Shown here in pieces: positions 11,452 to 23,203 of a stretch of 64,000 nucleotides of DNA. The DNA lies in NCBI RefSeq assembly GCF_958979055.1, contig NC_084888.1:37653804-37717803 (forward strand). The letters are read 5' to 3'. Under the pieces are notes generated by a model, which saw only the letters and a list, made by a program, of their open reading frames with translations, had not been told where the DNA came from and searched no databases. This DNA is from Alnus glutinosa (Eukaryota > Streptophyta > Magnoliopsida > Fagales > Betulaceae). The first letter of the stretch is position 1, and the number at the start of each line of letters is the position of its first letter. Both the position numbers and the translations under genes were made by a program.

Positions 11452-14400
11452 CTATGAATCCTTGTCCTTTGATAAATTCCGGGGGAGTCTGCCAATAACA
11501 CTTTCATCCACTATTTTATAGTGCTTTGAAAATTGTTGGTGGATCATTCCGCAATATCTATCCACATGCTCTTCATATTTGCTGTAGAAAGCAGGAACTG
11601 TTATCGATATGATGGTTCCTGCCACCAATAAATTAGAGAGAAAAGTGTAAGTAAAGCATCAAAAGTCTGTGCTGGGAATTATGCCAGAGAAGCTCCCATC
11701 ATTCCATGTGCAAAAGAATAATGCACTTTGGTGAGCTCAAGTCAGAAAAAGCGAGTTTACTTAGTTAAATGGGACCAGGTTCTTGTCAACCTAGGTATGA
11801 TGGGCGACTTATGCGTACCGTGCAAGAAACATTAATTGAGAAAGTGGCCTCATGGGTTTGGTGGGTTCGTTCGACAAAACTTTTGATAGGGTATTTTTTG
11901 CTTTTTGGTTGTGACATAACATAAAGGTGAAAATAATTTTTGAGTATTCTGTGTTCTGTGTTCTGAGTTGTTCGTTAATACTTTTTTACTAAAAAGCAAA
12001 AGCTACCCTAAAAAGGGTTGCCAAACAAGCTTGTTGCACCTGACTCATTCTGGCACACACGAGGAGGGGCACACAAAACATCCCATGGGGTTCATCGCAA
12101 GCCAGATTTATTGCAATGAAGGTTGAAATAAGCTCTAAAATCTTTGCCCAATGGACTCTACAAACGACAAAGGCCTCAGAGACATAGCTGCCTCTTCTTT
12201 AAACAAAAACAATAGAAAAAGGGGGAGAAAACCCTAACACGGGTTTTTACAATGACACAACTGAGACAAATTATGTGATAATATACATGTGTGCACAGAA
12301 TGTACATACATATAATGACTTAGAAATGAAAATGCTAAGTAAAAAAAAAAAAAAAGGAGTAGAACAATCACGCATGAAGAAAGAGTTCACAATTCTGAAA
12401 AAACAACACACAGCACTAGTTTTACAGGCTCAGCATGAACACGCGTACCAATATATGCAAGTGTGAAGAAGGAGAAGAAGCTACCAATGACAGACAAGAG
12501 CCACAGACAGACAACCACCTGTCAAAAGCATAATAGCATGTGAGAGAATTTATTAAATCAATCAGTTAGAGACACAATGTAGAACCAAAAGGGAATTTCT
12601 GTAGTTTCAGTGGGATAAATCATGGATCCCAAGGACTTATTCGAATAGCAGAGAGCTCCATAAGGCATGCAGGGGGTTGGACCCAAATACAGTGGTTTGC
12701 AGTACCTGCCCTGCAAACCAAATAGAACAAATATTGATACTTAACCTGGGTATCAGATTGTTATCTAAGAGCACATAAATCAAGGTTGACAGGCAGAGCA
12801 GTTTTCCAAAAGGAAAATGGTAGTCATTATATGGGGTTAGGCTCTAGCAAACATTCATGGTCACCCCGCCCCTTTGGAAATTTTCCCCACATCTCTGCTC
12901 CCTCTTGGCATCAGTAAACCATTTTACTGGATTCCAACACACACAGATCAACTCTCGATATTACAATAGAATAATATCCATTATCTATAAATCATGATTG
13001 TCCCATATTAGCCCCACTAGGGTTGCAACACCTCAGCATCTTTGAATTAGTATGTTGTTAACATAGACTGACCTTGAAAAAAAGTCTAAAATCCTTGCCA
13101 AGAGTGATATCATGAGCCATAAGCAGCACATTATTGATTTTAACACGAAATGATGCTGCAGCATTGTTAACCATTTCCTCCGACAATACTAGCTCCGGTA
13201 ATGTTTGTAATTGTCTGCTCAAGAATACAAACAGTTCTCATGATGAAAATAGTTTCAGCGCTACAATAGCAAAAGATGTAATCAATATGCAGACTGAGAG
13301 TAGATTACTCATTACCTATCTCTAAAAACAGCATAGTTGGCACGAAGAAACAAAAGTACAACTAAAATCAGCAACACATCTGAACACATTGATAAGAACG
13401 ATAATCCAGACCGTTCAAGCACGATCCAAGCAGCTGTAGCAACAACAATGATGCCAAAAGAAACATTCCCCCGCTTCCACAATAGAATATCAGCAGCTAA
13501 AAGAAAAATGAGAGAAGAAGAGAATAAAGTGGAAGTAAAGCAATATCAATTGTAGGACATATGTAAATATGCAAGAAGGCTGTGCCTGGTGAGAAATGAT
13601 ATGACAATTTTTATGACAAGAATACCACAAATTTATATATACTAGTTACATAATTTTAATGCAAATTGCAATTGCTCATAAAAATAAAAAAGTGGTTACC
13701 TAGCATTTAAATGCACAACAAAAGTCTTAATCCAGCTACTTAGAGTAGGTCACAAAATCAAACGGACAGAAAGGGCAGGGGGAAGAGAAAACAAAGGATA
13801 AACAAGGTTGCAGCTAAATAATAGAGAGGTAACCAAAAAGACAAAAAGTTGGGCCGCAAAGGATACTATAATCCATTAAGTGAATACTAAACAAAGGATT
13901 CATTCTCATCTCAGATAACGTCACTTCAACATATCTAAAGTACTTTATTGCACATCCAACTACTTTTGCATTTACATAAATGAAAAATGTAGCAAACTAG
14001 TCAAGCCATCTAAAAAGGCTGGTCTCAGCAAGCAAATGCAAACTTTCAATCAGAGAAGAGGGAAAATTTTACCCCTAAAATTATAAAAAGCCAAAAACAA
14101 CGACAGTTTTAATTGCATAGAAGGAAGCAACAAAAATTCAAGTGGCACTAAAACTTGGATCCAAAATATAGAAATTCTGTGTATAATACCTGCATTGATA
14201 TAGTGACATTCACTCTGCATTGTCAATACTAACACTCTTGGAAAGTATACAACATAAAAGTCGTTTGCAAGGCAAATGAATGCTCAAAGAAACAAAAGCA
14301 GACAGCTTACGCTTCAGCCAAACCTAGTCCAACATATAGACAGTTACTCACCCTGTAAGGCAAACTTTGTGATTTAATCCACTCCTATGACAAGATGTAA

Positions 14401-15469
14401 ATGGTGGCTGCTCCTGCAATGTCATCTATAACTAGGAGTCACATTCTATCTTGTTTCTTTTTCTGTACTGTTCTTTTTTCTGATTTTTTCAAATAATAAG
14501 TATTTCACCACCCTCTTTGAGTTCAGCCAGTCTTGGGTTGCTTAATTTTTGAGTATCACATAACTGAGTGCCATAGCAAACTACACGTACTATCAATAAT
14601 CAACCAAATCAGGACCTCTCCTCTTTAACTTAATTTTCACATAATCCATTTCTTTTCTATTCATCTATTTATTCTAGCAGTCTAACATCAAGTATAATTT
14701 CAGAAATTGGAGTTGAAATTTTGAACCTTCGCAAAATAAAAAACCAAGAAAGACCCTTTGAACAAAGCAATCTATTTTGCGACTACCTTCTCCATTCACG
14801 ATTGCTCCATTCAATTGTACCTAACGGCTATCAACTTTCGAGTTATCTAAATTTTTTGAAGAAAAACTTTACGTCATCCTGAATGACAAACCAAGGAAAG
14901 ACATGATTTCTCAAATAAATCACGCGCGTGAACATAGTACCCAAAGTCAGAGTGGCATAATACCCAACTTTCTGCTTCTTTCAGCCCAAAATCCCATTGA
15001 TGTATAAAACCTAGATGTATGGGAAGCTATTAAACACGAAAAAAAAAAAAAAAAAAAAACTGCCTTGCTATGAAAAACATACTGAAGAAAGACATCAATG
15101 TATACAGCTATACATGAACAACTATAAACTACCCATGAAAGCCCACTTCCCATAACACCCAACTCTATTCTTCATTCGAAGTCAGTCAAAAGCCCCATCA
15201 ACCAAACAATCAGAAAGAAGACCACATTTGTTTCAAATTATACAGATCCAAATATAAAGGAAGCAAATTGAACTTCAGAAATGAAAGAAATAAGGGAGAA
15301 AAATCTTACCTTTACCTCCACCCATACACTGGTGGACTGAGGTTTGGCGACCAAACAATCGGTACTCTGATCCTCCTGAGCAACCTGACGACGTTGATGA
15401 TGTGCAAGCCGTGGCCTTACTTGCATCCCCATCACCCTCTACGTTACATAAATCCTGTGAATTTTCCAT
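11452..15469 (-). CDS. reticulon-like protein (RTNLB family)
   Basis: Five exons on the minus strand (15310-15469, 13316-13496, 13073-13214, 12449-12518, 11452-11618) give 239 residues with all phases matching. The N-terminus has the family tag [20 protein letters not shown]. Next come [11 protein letters not shown], a first hydrophobic hairpin ending [14 protein letters not shown], a polar loop [20 protein letters not shown], and the second hairpin around [20 protein letters not shown]. The tail is soluble, with [11 protein letters not shown]. This is the complete reticulon homology domain; such proteins sit in the ER membrane as wedges and shape tubules. The first ATG in frame is at 15469; the frame stays open upstream but only from a TTG. 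Closest to the RTNLB17/18/21-type group as I remember it. Intron 1 is 1.8 kb. Confidence 0.93.
11866..12031. mobile_element. possible hAT-like MITE in a reticulon intron
   Basis: The left side (GGGTATTTTTTGCTTTTTGG after GTTTGGTGGGTTCG) and the right side (CTAAAAAGCAAAAGCTACCC, ending GGGTTGCCAAAC) are imperfect inverted repeats about 50 bp long around an AT-rich core. I could not define a target duplication. Confidence 0.4.
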
Positions 15470-16309
15470 GAAAGCAAAACCAAAACAACCCAGAGAAATT
15501 GCAAATTCAGCCCTAAGGGAACAAAAAAAAGAAGTTCCAAACTTCTTCAGAGAATGTTCTCGAAATTGGGCAATTGAAAGCTGGGCAACTTTTTCTTCTC
15601 TCGAGAGAAAATGACCCAAGATAGGATCTGTACTTCTGTAGAATGGACTTCGTTACTTTGTGTAGTCTTCAACTTCGCCAATCGCTGTTCTACTATGACG
15701 TGTCCAAATGGTGAAAAAGAAAAGAATTTTCTAACAACAAAACGACGTCGCGGAGAGACCGACATGAACCCACTAAGGCCACTACCACTCGCCCTCTGGT
15801 TCTACGGAAAGCGCGTTAGCTTTATCTTTGCATCTGACGGTGGCCTATTTTGCGTTCTTACCCTGATTGGCCCCCAATATACAGCTTTCAAAGCCAACTC
15901 GTCGGTACACCCACCTGGAAAAGAAAAGTAACGAAGTCCAACACCACGACGCAAGCACTTCGATCCAAACACAAACATTAGTTTTCAGATTTGGGATTTT
16001 ATAACATAATCATTGTTCGTTAGGTTGGGTGTGTTTGTACCGCTAATTGCGCAATTTTATAAAGAGTCTCCTATAGTCCCAAGTTTTAACTTGTTACCAA
16101 AGTGACTGGCTGACTGCCTAACAAAGTTTATCAAAAGCATTCCCTTTTCATCACGTTCTTTTCCTTACATACCCATCAGATCTCAAGCTTTTAATTTTCC
16201 CAAACACTGGTTGATTCTTGCTTTTGTGTGCTGGGGCTTGTTAGAGTGAAATCTGAGGGGGAAAGGATTGGTTTTAACGATTGAAGGAATAATAGAAAAG
16301 AAAAAAGAG
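15470..16309. promoter_or_regulatory. divergent promoter region of reticulon and UDP-sugar transporter genes
   Basis: 840 bp separate the two start codons. The sequence holds short open frames on both strands but no recognisable domain. The reticulon leader probably covers the first 100-150 bp and the transporter leader the last 100-150 bp. I see no strong TATA box for either gene. Confidence 0.5.
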
Positions 16310-18020
16310 ATGGGTGAGGGTGAGCGGTTTCAGCTGGGAACAGTTGGGGCGTTGACCCTATCGGTAATTTCATCAGTGTCCATCGTGATCTGCAACAAGG
16401 CTTTAATCAGCTCATTGGGTTTCCATTTCGGTATGTTTTACATTTTACAACCTCTTCCTCTGCTAATTATGTTGGCCAAACATAGTTGGTCTTTCAATTC
16501 TTTGCCAAGTGACAACCCGTTAATGGATTTATATGTAGCTGTCTGTTTCATTAAAAGCTTTCGACTTTATTGGGTTTGCTTCTTTGTTTTTACCTCGATT
16601 GTTATTGATATTAAGGCTCTAAGTGGCTTGATGAGGTTGGCGAGCCATAACTTGTTTATGTACTAACAAAGGGGACGATTTATGTTATTGCAAACTAGGC
16701 ATTAAAGATCTGCTCTAAGTTGTCTAGCCCTAGGAAGTACTGATAATGCTATGGGATATGTTTACGATAAGATAGGGGCATCTAACATCTTGATACCGCA
16801 TTTATTAGAAAAAACAGTATATGCTTCAATTGGGACACTTTAATTAATTAATAATTAAAACATATGTTTTTGGATTTGACCCCAACGTATTACAACTCAA
16901 ATTTGGGATATTCAATGGTGACTTGGGTCCTTAAGTCTCTGTAATTTTTTCCTTTTAAGTTAAATAATAAGGCAAAGTTAACTGAAAGTAATTGAACAAC
17001 TCATGAGAAGTCTCGCCTATCGGTAACAATTACTACTTACTTATGGATAAGGGTACTTACTGATCTTTTGACTTTACTTATTGATAAATAAGTTCGCTCT
17101 TCATTTGTTAGGTGTTTTTTGGCATATATTTCTTATGTATTTGGGTTGCGCCCCTTGCACCTTTTAATGAACTTGTTTTTACTTATCGAAAAAAAACTTA
17201 CTGATAAATAAGGATTTTAACTATCCAAGCTATGGTGACTAAGGATTTTTTTAATGATGAATAAGGAATTGTTTTCTTCAAAGTCTCCTTAGAAGAACCC
17301 CTCACATTACTTATCAAAAAAAAAAAGAAAAATAAATAAAAAAGAACCCCTCACATTTATAATAAGAAAATTTCATACTGGACCCAAGTATCCTGCACGT
17401 TTTGGAGATGTAATCTGGCATATCCAAACTAAATTCAATCCTTTAATCCTGGAACAGATATAAGATGCATAACTTATTGTTTCCTGGCAATCCATATCCT
17501 ATATGTATCAGTATATAAAGGGTATTTTGGAGTTTCCATGCTTTCTATTCATAGTCTAATAAATTCATTTTTTATATTTATGATAGCATATTAGCTTGGC
17601 TTTTTTCTTTTTTTCTTTTTTTTTTTTTTTATAAATAATCGAGATATCATAAAAAGCGTAGGGCGTCCCAGGTACATAAGAAGTATACAAGAGAACCTAG
17701 TAAATAGGAGCAAAAAGAACAAGAAAATCGTGATAACTAATCACTAAAGAAGAGACAATTATTGAGTGGCAGATTCTTATTCTCATAACTGGAATAGTTT
17801 GGAATCCCTCTTCTACAATGAAAGACATAAGAGGGTAACTAGTTTCTTTCTATCTAAATATGAAGAAATCACAAGATTCATCTCCATAGTTTCTTGTGAA
17901 AGTAAGAGTCGACTCATCCAATAATCACTGCAGGTTTGAGTTGTCTCGATTTGTTCCCCTCCTGATGAATTTAAGATATCACTTTGCTGGTCTAGATCCC
18001 TGCTGCCTGCATCAGGCCAA

Positions 18021-18053
<33 letters not shown>

Positions 18054-20856
18054 GGGGGGGGGGGGTGGGAGTTATGGGTAGAAGGCAATGCCTTAATACC
18101 AACCAATCAGTAAGCATATGTGGTTGCCTAGATGTTTTGCTAGGAGCTCCCTCAGCACTTGAGTTTGACATGTGCCGACTGTGATTAAAGCCCACAACTA
18201 GATAATCCTTTCCAGAAGAATGTTTGGAAAGATTGGTTTAATAAGATCTTGTGTCCTCTCATTTTTGTGCAGCTACAACTTTGACAAGCTGGCATCTTCT
18301 AGTCACCTTTTGTTCTCTTCATGTGGCTTTAAAGGTGAAATTGTTTGAACACAAACCTTTTGATCGAAAAGCTGTAATGGGCTTTGGTATTCTAAATGGG
18401 ATCTCCATTGGACTTTTGAATTTGAGCCTGGGTTTCAATTCTGTTGGATTTTATCAGGTACTATTGTTATTGTTTGCTCTATTTTGACACTTGATTTACA
18501 TATCCTTTGTTCTTTCGGCATTTTTCCCAAGATTCTGAACTACTCTTACTGTTTTTCTCAATCCAGATGACCAAGCTGGCAATCATCCCTTGCACTGTTT
18601 TCTTGGAGACCCTTTTCCTTGGGAAGAGATTCAGGTTTCTCTTGAGACACTTTTACCCTCCTATGACTAAGATGCTGATGTCGGATGCTAATACTTATCT
18701 ATAATAATTATTAGTTCATCATGAAGTTGGCCATTATTCTCTGTCAGCTACATTGTCTTCACTTGAATCTGAAATTTCTTTACTTGGCTACATTTGTTGA
18801 GATTGTGTGCTAGTAAGTAGTAACCTTTTTAGGGTACTCTCCAAAGTTGGATGATTTAGTTGCAAGTATCATCTTAAACCATAGCAGCCTCCTGTTTATG
18901 ATTGTATATCCCAAGGAATGGGGTTGAAAACCATCGCATCCTCCTTATTTGTTTTTAATGCATGTCATGGTTATCTTCAGTTATTATAAAACTGATATTT
19001 GTTACTAATTTTTCATGGTCACTCATATGTTCAATTTTGATATATAATTGTCTCTGGATTGTCTGTGCAGTTACAACCAAAAAGTAGTTCTTTGTTTGTG
19101 ATCAAAATTAATTATTATGATTTCTGGACATCAAATATAGTGCCCCCCCCCCAAAACCCAACTTTTATGGAGTTACAATGCATTTCTTCAATCCATAATA
19201 CCAACTATTTTCTGTATTTATTTAAATCCTTCTTTAGCATTTAGTGCTATCTAGGGTCATGCTGTCATAGGCCTTCATGTATTTTCTTTTCCCTTAACTC
19301 ACATGTGGTTCGGCTGTTTTGTTGCTGCAATGCTTTCCTACCTGAATTAGAACGTTTTTTGGTAATGACCATTCGTTGCTGCTCTCAGCTGGCAAACATT
19401 TACCCAAGCTATCTATACTTTAGGTATTGTTGCAGTAGGATTTTTCCTATCCTTGTTATAGATATCATGATTGCTGCTGTTTCTGTTCTGCATCTCAATG
19501 CTTCAAGCTCTTCTTGTCTAACCTTTTAATTAGTAGAGCATGGATTGCTCAAATTGTCTCCTCAACTGCAGCTATCTTTAATTATGTCCACATATATGTT
19601 ACCTCTTGTCTGAACCATTAGATTTATTTTTGGTTTGTTCAACTATGAAATAATCCGGTTTCTGATTTCTTTGTCTAAGTAAACTGACACATTCTTTACT
19701 TTCATTATTATTGCAGTAGGAGTATTCAGCTTTCACTCATTTTCCTCCTTCTGGGTGTTGGGATTGCAACAGTCACTGATTTGCAACTCAATACTCTGGG
19801 CTCTGTCTTATCTCTCCTTGCAGTTGTTACAACATGTGTGGCTCAAATTGTATCCTCAATGAAGTTACCTTAATTGAAGATTTATCTATACACTTCACCT
19901 TTTACTATTAATCATTGACAAGTGCATCGTGTTAAATTAAAAATAAATTAATCTTTCGTTGTGCAGGAATTGGTGCTATAGTCTCTTAACCTTTGCTAGC
20001 AATATTCTTGCATGGTGAACACACTTGCATTATATCTTGTTTAAGATCTTAATTAGTCCATTTCAGATGACCAATACTATCCAGAAGAATTTTAAGGTTT
20101 CTTCAACCCAACTTCTATATCAATCTTCTCCATATCAAGCTGGCACCTTGTTGATCTCTGGTCCATTTTTGGATGCGTTTTTGACTAATCAAAATGTATT
20201 TGCATTCAAATATACAACTCAAGTACTGGTGAGAATAAAAAATTTCTGAAGCAGCAAACCTTTCTTTTCTTTTCCTTTTTCTCCATCTTCGAATTTATTC
20301 TCATAATTCAATTCCTCTATTGCAGGTTTTCATCATCCTATCTTGCCTGATCTCTGTCTCTGTAAATTTTAGCACATTTCTTGTAATTGGAAAGACATCT
20401 CCAGTCACCTATCAGGTTCTTGGACATTTGAAGACATGCCTGGTATTGGCATTTGGTTATGTCTTGCTTCATGAACCATTTAGCTGGAGGAATATTTTAG
20501 GGATTTTGATTGCACTAATTGGGATGGTCCTATATTCTTATTTTTGCACTCGTGAGAGTCAGCAAAAAACTACTGAAGTAGCAGCACAATCAATTCAGGT
20601 TCTAGCCACTTTTGTTAATTCTTTTGTCTAATTCTAATAATATTACATGCTTTGCTTTCTAGACATTTCATCCACCATTGTTTAATTTTGTGCCAGCGTG
20701 CTTTATGAAACCTTTTCCTTTATGTTTGAATGATGCCAGATAGTGGAAGGTGAATCTGATCCTCTCCTGAATGCTGAAAATGGTAAAGGTGGATTAACTG
20801 ATGCTGTTGCCCCAAAAGCCCCTGTATGGAAGTCAAACAAGGATTTGGATGCATGA
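16310..20856 (+). CDS. nucleotide-sugar transporter, UDP-xylose transporter type
   Basis: Seven exons (16310-16430, 18273-18457, 18567-18634, 19717-19849, 20067-20228, 20326-20598, 20740-20856) encode 352 residues in frame. About ten hydrophobic helices are present. The conserved blocks are those of the plant UXT clade of the NST/TPT superfamily: SSVSIVICNKALISSLGF (TM1), ATTLTSWHLLVTFCSLHVAL, NLSLGFNSVGFYQMTKLAIIPC, TNTIQKNF, and NFSTFLVIGKTSPVTYQVLG followed by HLKTCLVLAFGY. The family antiports UDP-xylose for UMP in the Golgi membrane to feed xylan and pectin synthesis. The exact sugar is inferred from resemblance to UXT1-3. Intron 1 (1.84 kb) holds LINE tails and a GT/G microsatellite; intron 3 holds a relic of exon 4. 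Confidence 0.9.
17101..17200 (+). mobile_element. LINE 3' tail
   Basis: A stretch like TTTCTTATGTATTTGGGTTGCG, then a short TTTTAATGAA segment and a poly-A end, matches the 3' end of the LINE in the macro-domain intron (8285-8360). Only the tail is present. Confidence 0.55.
17586..17725 (-). mobile_element. LINE 3' tail, reversed
   Basis: A T-tract followed by ATAAATAATCGAGATATCAT and then AAGTATACAAGAG is the reverse complement of the LINE 3' end seen at 8285-8360. It lies in intron 1 of the UDP-sugar transporter gene. Confidence 0.55.
18022..18065 (+). repeat. (GT)n(G)n microsatellite
   Basis: About 14 GT units run into about 15 G residues, in intron 1 of the UDP-sugar transporter gene. 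Confidence 0.97.
19426..19572 (+). pseudogene. decayed tandem duplicate of UDP-sugar transporter exon 4
   Basis: Lying in intron 3, this stretch aligns with true exon 4 (19717-19849) over nearly its whole length. It keeps the splice-acceptor context TTGTTGCAGTAGGA, as against TTATTGCAGTAGGA in the true exon. It also keeps TTTTCCT, the GATTGC start, CTCAATGCT (as against CTCAATACT), and the exon-end block GCTCAAATTGTCTCCTCAA (as against GCTCAAATTGTATCCTCAA). In the expected frame it reads about 30 codons to a TAA at about 19526, so it cannot replace exon 4 in a functional protein. Confidence 0.75.
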
Positions 20857-21529
20857 AGGATTTTCATACACCTAAGAGAAGCAGATGCAACTTGAGATTA
20901 ATGATGATCTCTGTGGCATAAAAGGTTTTCCATGTCTTCTCAAATTTGCACAGGTGTGAGCCCTTCTTTTCCTTATGTGTGGTTTAGTAGTATATTAAGT
21001 TGATATTTCGATAATTAGCTCAAATGAGGAATGAATATAGTGGGTATTGTTGTTTTTCCTGACAAACAAATACGGTTCAGCTTTGTAATCAATTTTAATG
21101 AAATTTTATCATCTGTTATATATGAAAAATTGAATTCTCTGCATTCTTTAATCAAATATAAGTTTTGCATTGGGTTGTTTATTATTATTCATTTATGGAC
21201 GAGGATATTAGCCTTTTCTTTTTGGGTCCATGGGAGGCCACTTGGGCCTATGGGCTAAAAAATTGGAAGTAGCCTTCTCCCACACTTAGGATTTGATCCA
21301 AGGTCTATGGTATGATCTTGTTCCATATCTGCTTTACTATATTTAATACCCTTATCTTCTCTTCTTCAAATAAAAATCTGACAATAAAGTAGAGGGAAAA
21401 AAAAAAAAAGAGTAGAGGAAAAGGGGGGGGGGGGAAACAATAAGAGGATATTTATCGCTTTAGCAAGTCTACGACTATCTCATCTCATGATACAAGGAGT
21501 TTATTTTTGCAACTTGTAGAGACCGAAAA
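20857..21529. other. intergenic between convergent 3' ends
   Basis: 3' flanks of the UDP-sugar transporter (plus) and MATE (minus) genes. It includes an A-tract and a run of G at 21424-21434. No coding sequence is recognised. Confidence 0.7.
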
Positions 21530-23203
21530 TCAGCTGAGGATATTGGCTTCCAAATCATTATTGTCACTTTCAGTGGCTTGAGTGAGTTCCTTGGCCCTCT
21601 TAGCTTGGTGCTTCCAATCAGTTGACACCAAAGTATAGATCATCATGCACATGCATGAAATCTGAGCTGCCGCAAGACCAAACCACAACCCCATAAAGCC
21701 CATCTTGAGTCTAAAACTCATGAGAACTGCAACTGGCAAACCAATTAGGTAGAAGGAGCCAAAATTAATACAAGCACCCACCTTTGCCCGTGCAGAGCCT
21801 ATGAGGATTCCACATGCAGCTGTCTGGGGACAATTGCCTAGCTCACAAAAGCCTAATATGGGAAGGGCAATTGATGTTAGAGCAAGTACATGTGGTTCAC
21901 GTGTAAACAGCTTGCCCCACTCATCCTTCACTGCAATTGTGAAAGCGAAAGCCAGAATGCTGCAGACAACTGCCACAATGAGTCCAATTATGGTTGTCCG
22001 CTGCGCCCGTGCAGGCTGCCCAGCCCCCAACTCGTGGCCAACACAAGTTGTTAAACCCAAGCTAAGAGAGTGCGGAAACACATAGAGCAATCCTGTTGTT
22101 TGTATCAGGACTCCCATTGCAGCCACACTTGCCTGTGGATCACTAAGTAGGCCACACAGTAGCAGCATTATTTCATACCACCACCACTCCAAACAGACAG
22201 AGATTACACTTGGCACCGCAAGGGCTAGCAATGGTTTCCAGCCTTGAGAGCATAAACTTTTTGCATTCCCATCCCAAGGTTTTAGTGCTGTCCTAGATTG
22301 AAAAAGGTATACTAGCAAACCAAAGTACAAGTTTAAGGTAGTCCAGGCTGAGGCTAGAGCAACACCCTTCGTCCCCATATCTAGATATATTACAAGGCAG
22401 TAATTGATAGGGAGGTGGAGAATCATGGCACAAACAGCAGATACAGTGAGGGGTTTCGTTAGACTTTGTGTCCTTAAGAAAATCCTTAAGGGATGGAGGA
22501 GAGCTTGGGCTAGCAAATCAGGAAGGGAATATGTTATATAAACCTTGGCCACAGATGTAATTTTTCGATCCTGACCTAACCATAGAAGGATGGGCTCCAT
22601 GTTTAACCACAAGAGAGAAATTGGAATCACTGCAAGAAAGAGAAGACAGAGAGTTCTTTTATATGTTTGGCAGAGAACTTCCCATTTTTTGGCTCCATAA
22701 GCTTGGCAACATATTGGTTCCATCCCCATGGCCAGGCCTTTCAGAACAGAGTAGCCTGTGATATTGGCAAATCCAATTGAAAGTGAGCCCCCAGCTAACT
22801 CAGTGCTCCCAAGATGTCCCAAGAAGAACATAGAGACGATCGACTTGGGGTATAAAAGCAGGCTTGATACTACTATGGGGCATGCAATTTTACAAAGTGA
22901 TATCAGTTCCTCTGCTACCTGCATTAAATCATACATAATATTAGGTAACTCAAAAATATAGACATGTGAGCACTCTTGGATAAAAGTTTGCAAAATGTGA
23001 TGGCTTGTAAGGCATTTGTTCAAAATTGACATACCATAATGCTAAGAAAACTGATAACCACACAGAAAAATGAACTACTTTTCTCAAATATGCCCGTCGG
23101 TGGGATGAACACGCTTTTTACTGTTTTGAAATAATTAGGTTTTTCTTGGCTTCTCCCTTAACACCTGCTTCAGATTAGGATACTCTTGTAACTCCAGAAC
23201 CAT
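21530..23203 (-). CDS. MATE/DTX multidrug and toxin extrusion transporter
   Basis: A long exon (21530-22918) encodes most of a MATE protein with about twelve helices. Hallmarks are GGSLSIGFANITGYSVLKGL, GMEPICCQAYGA, LEWWWYEIMLLLCGLL, VGHELGAGQP and CELGNCPQTAACGIL. These place it in the plant DTX46-51-like subgroup of proton-coupled exporters. The open frame runs upstream to an ATG at 23032, but those residues do not look like the family. A consensus acceptor (TTTAATGCAG) sits just before codon V at 22918. A small upstream exon at 23165-23203 (ATG, 13 codons MVLELQEYPNLKQ, donor CAG|GTGTTA) joins it in phase 0 across a 246-bp intron. The spliced product has 475 residues, normal for the family. 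Exon 1 is inference. Substrate unknown. Confidence 0.88.

Noticed and set aside
15470-15619. In-frame 50-codon extension of the reticulon N-terminus
   Set aside because: The extension would start at TTG; the first ATG is at 15469, which gives a normal family N-terminus.
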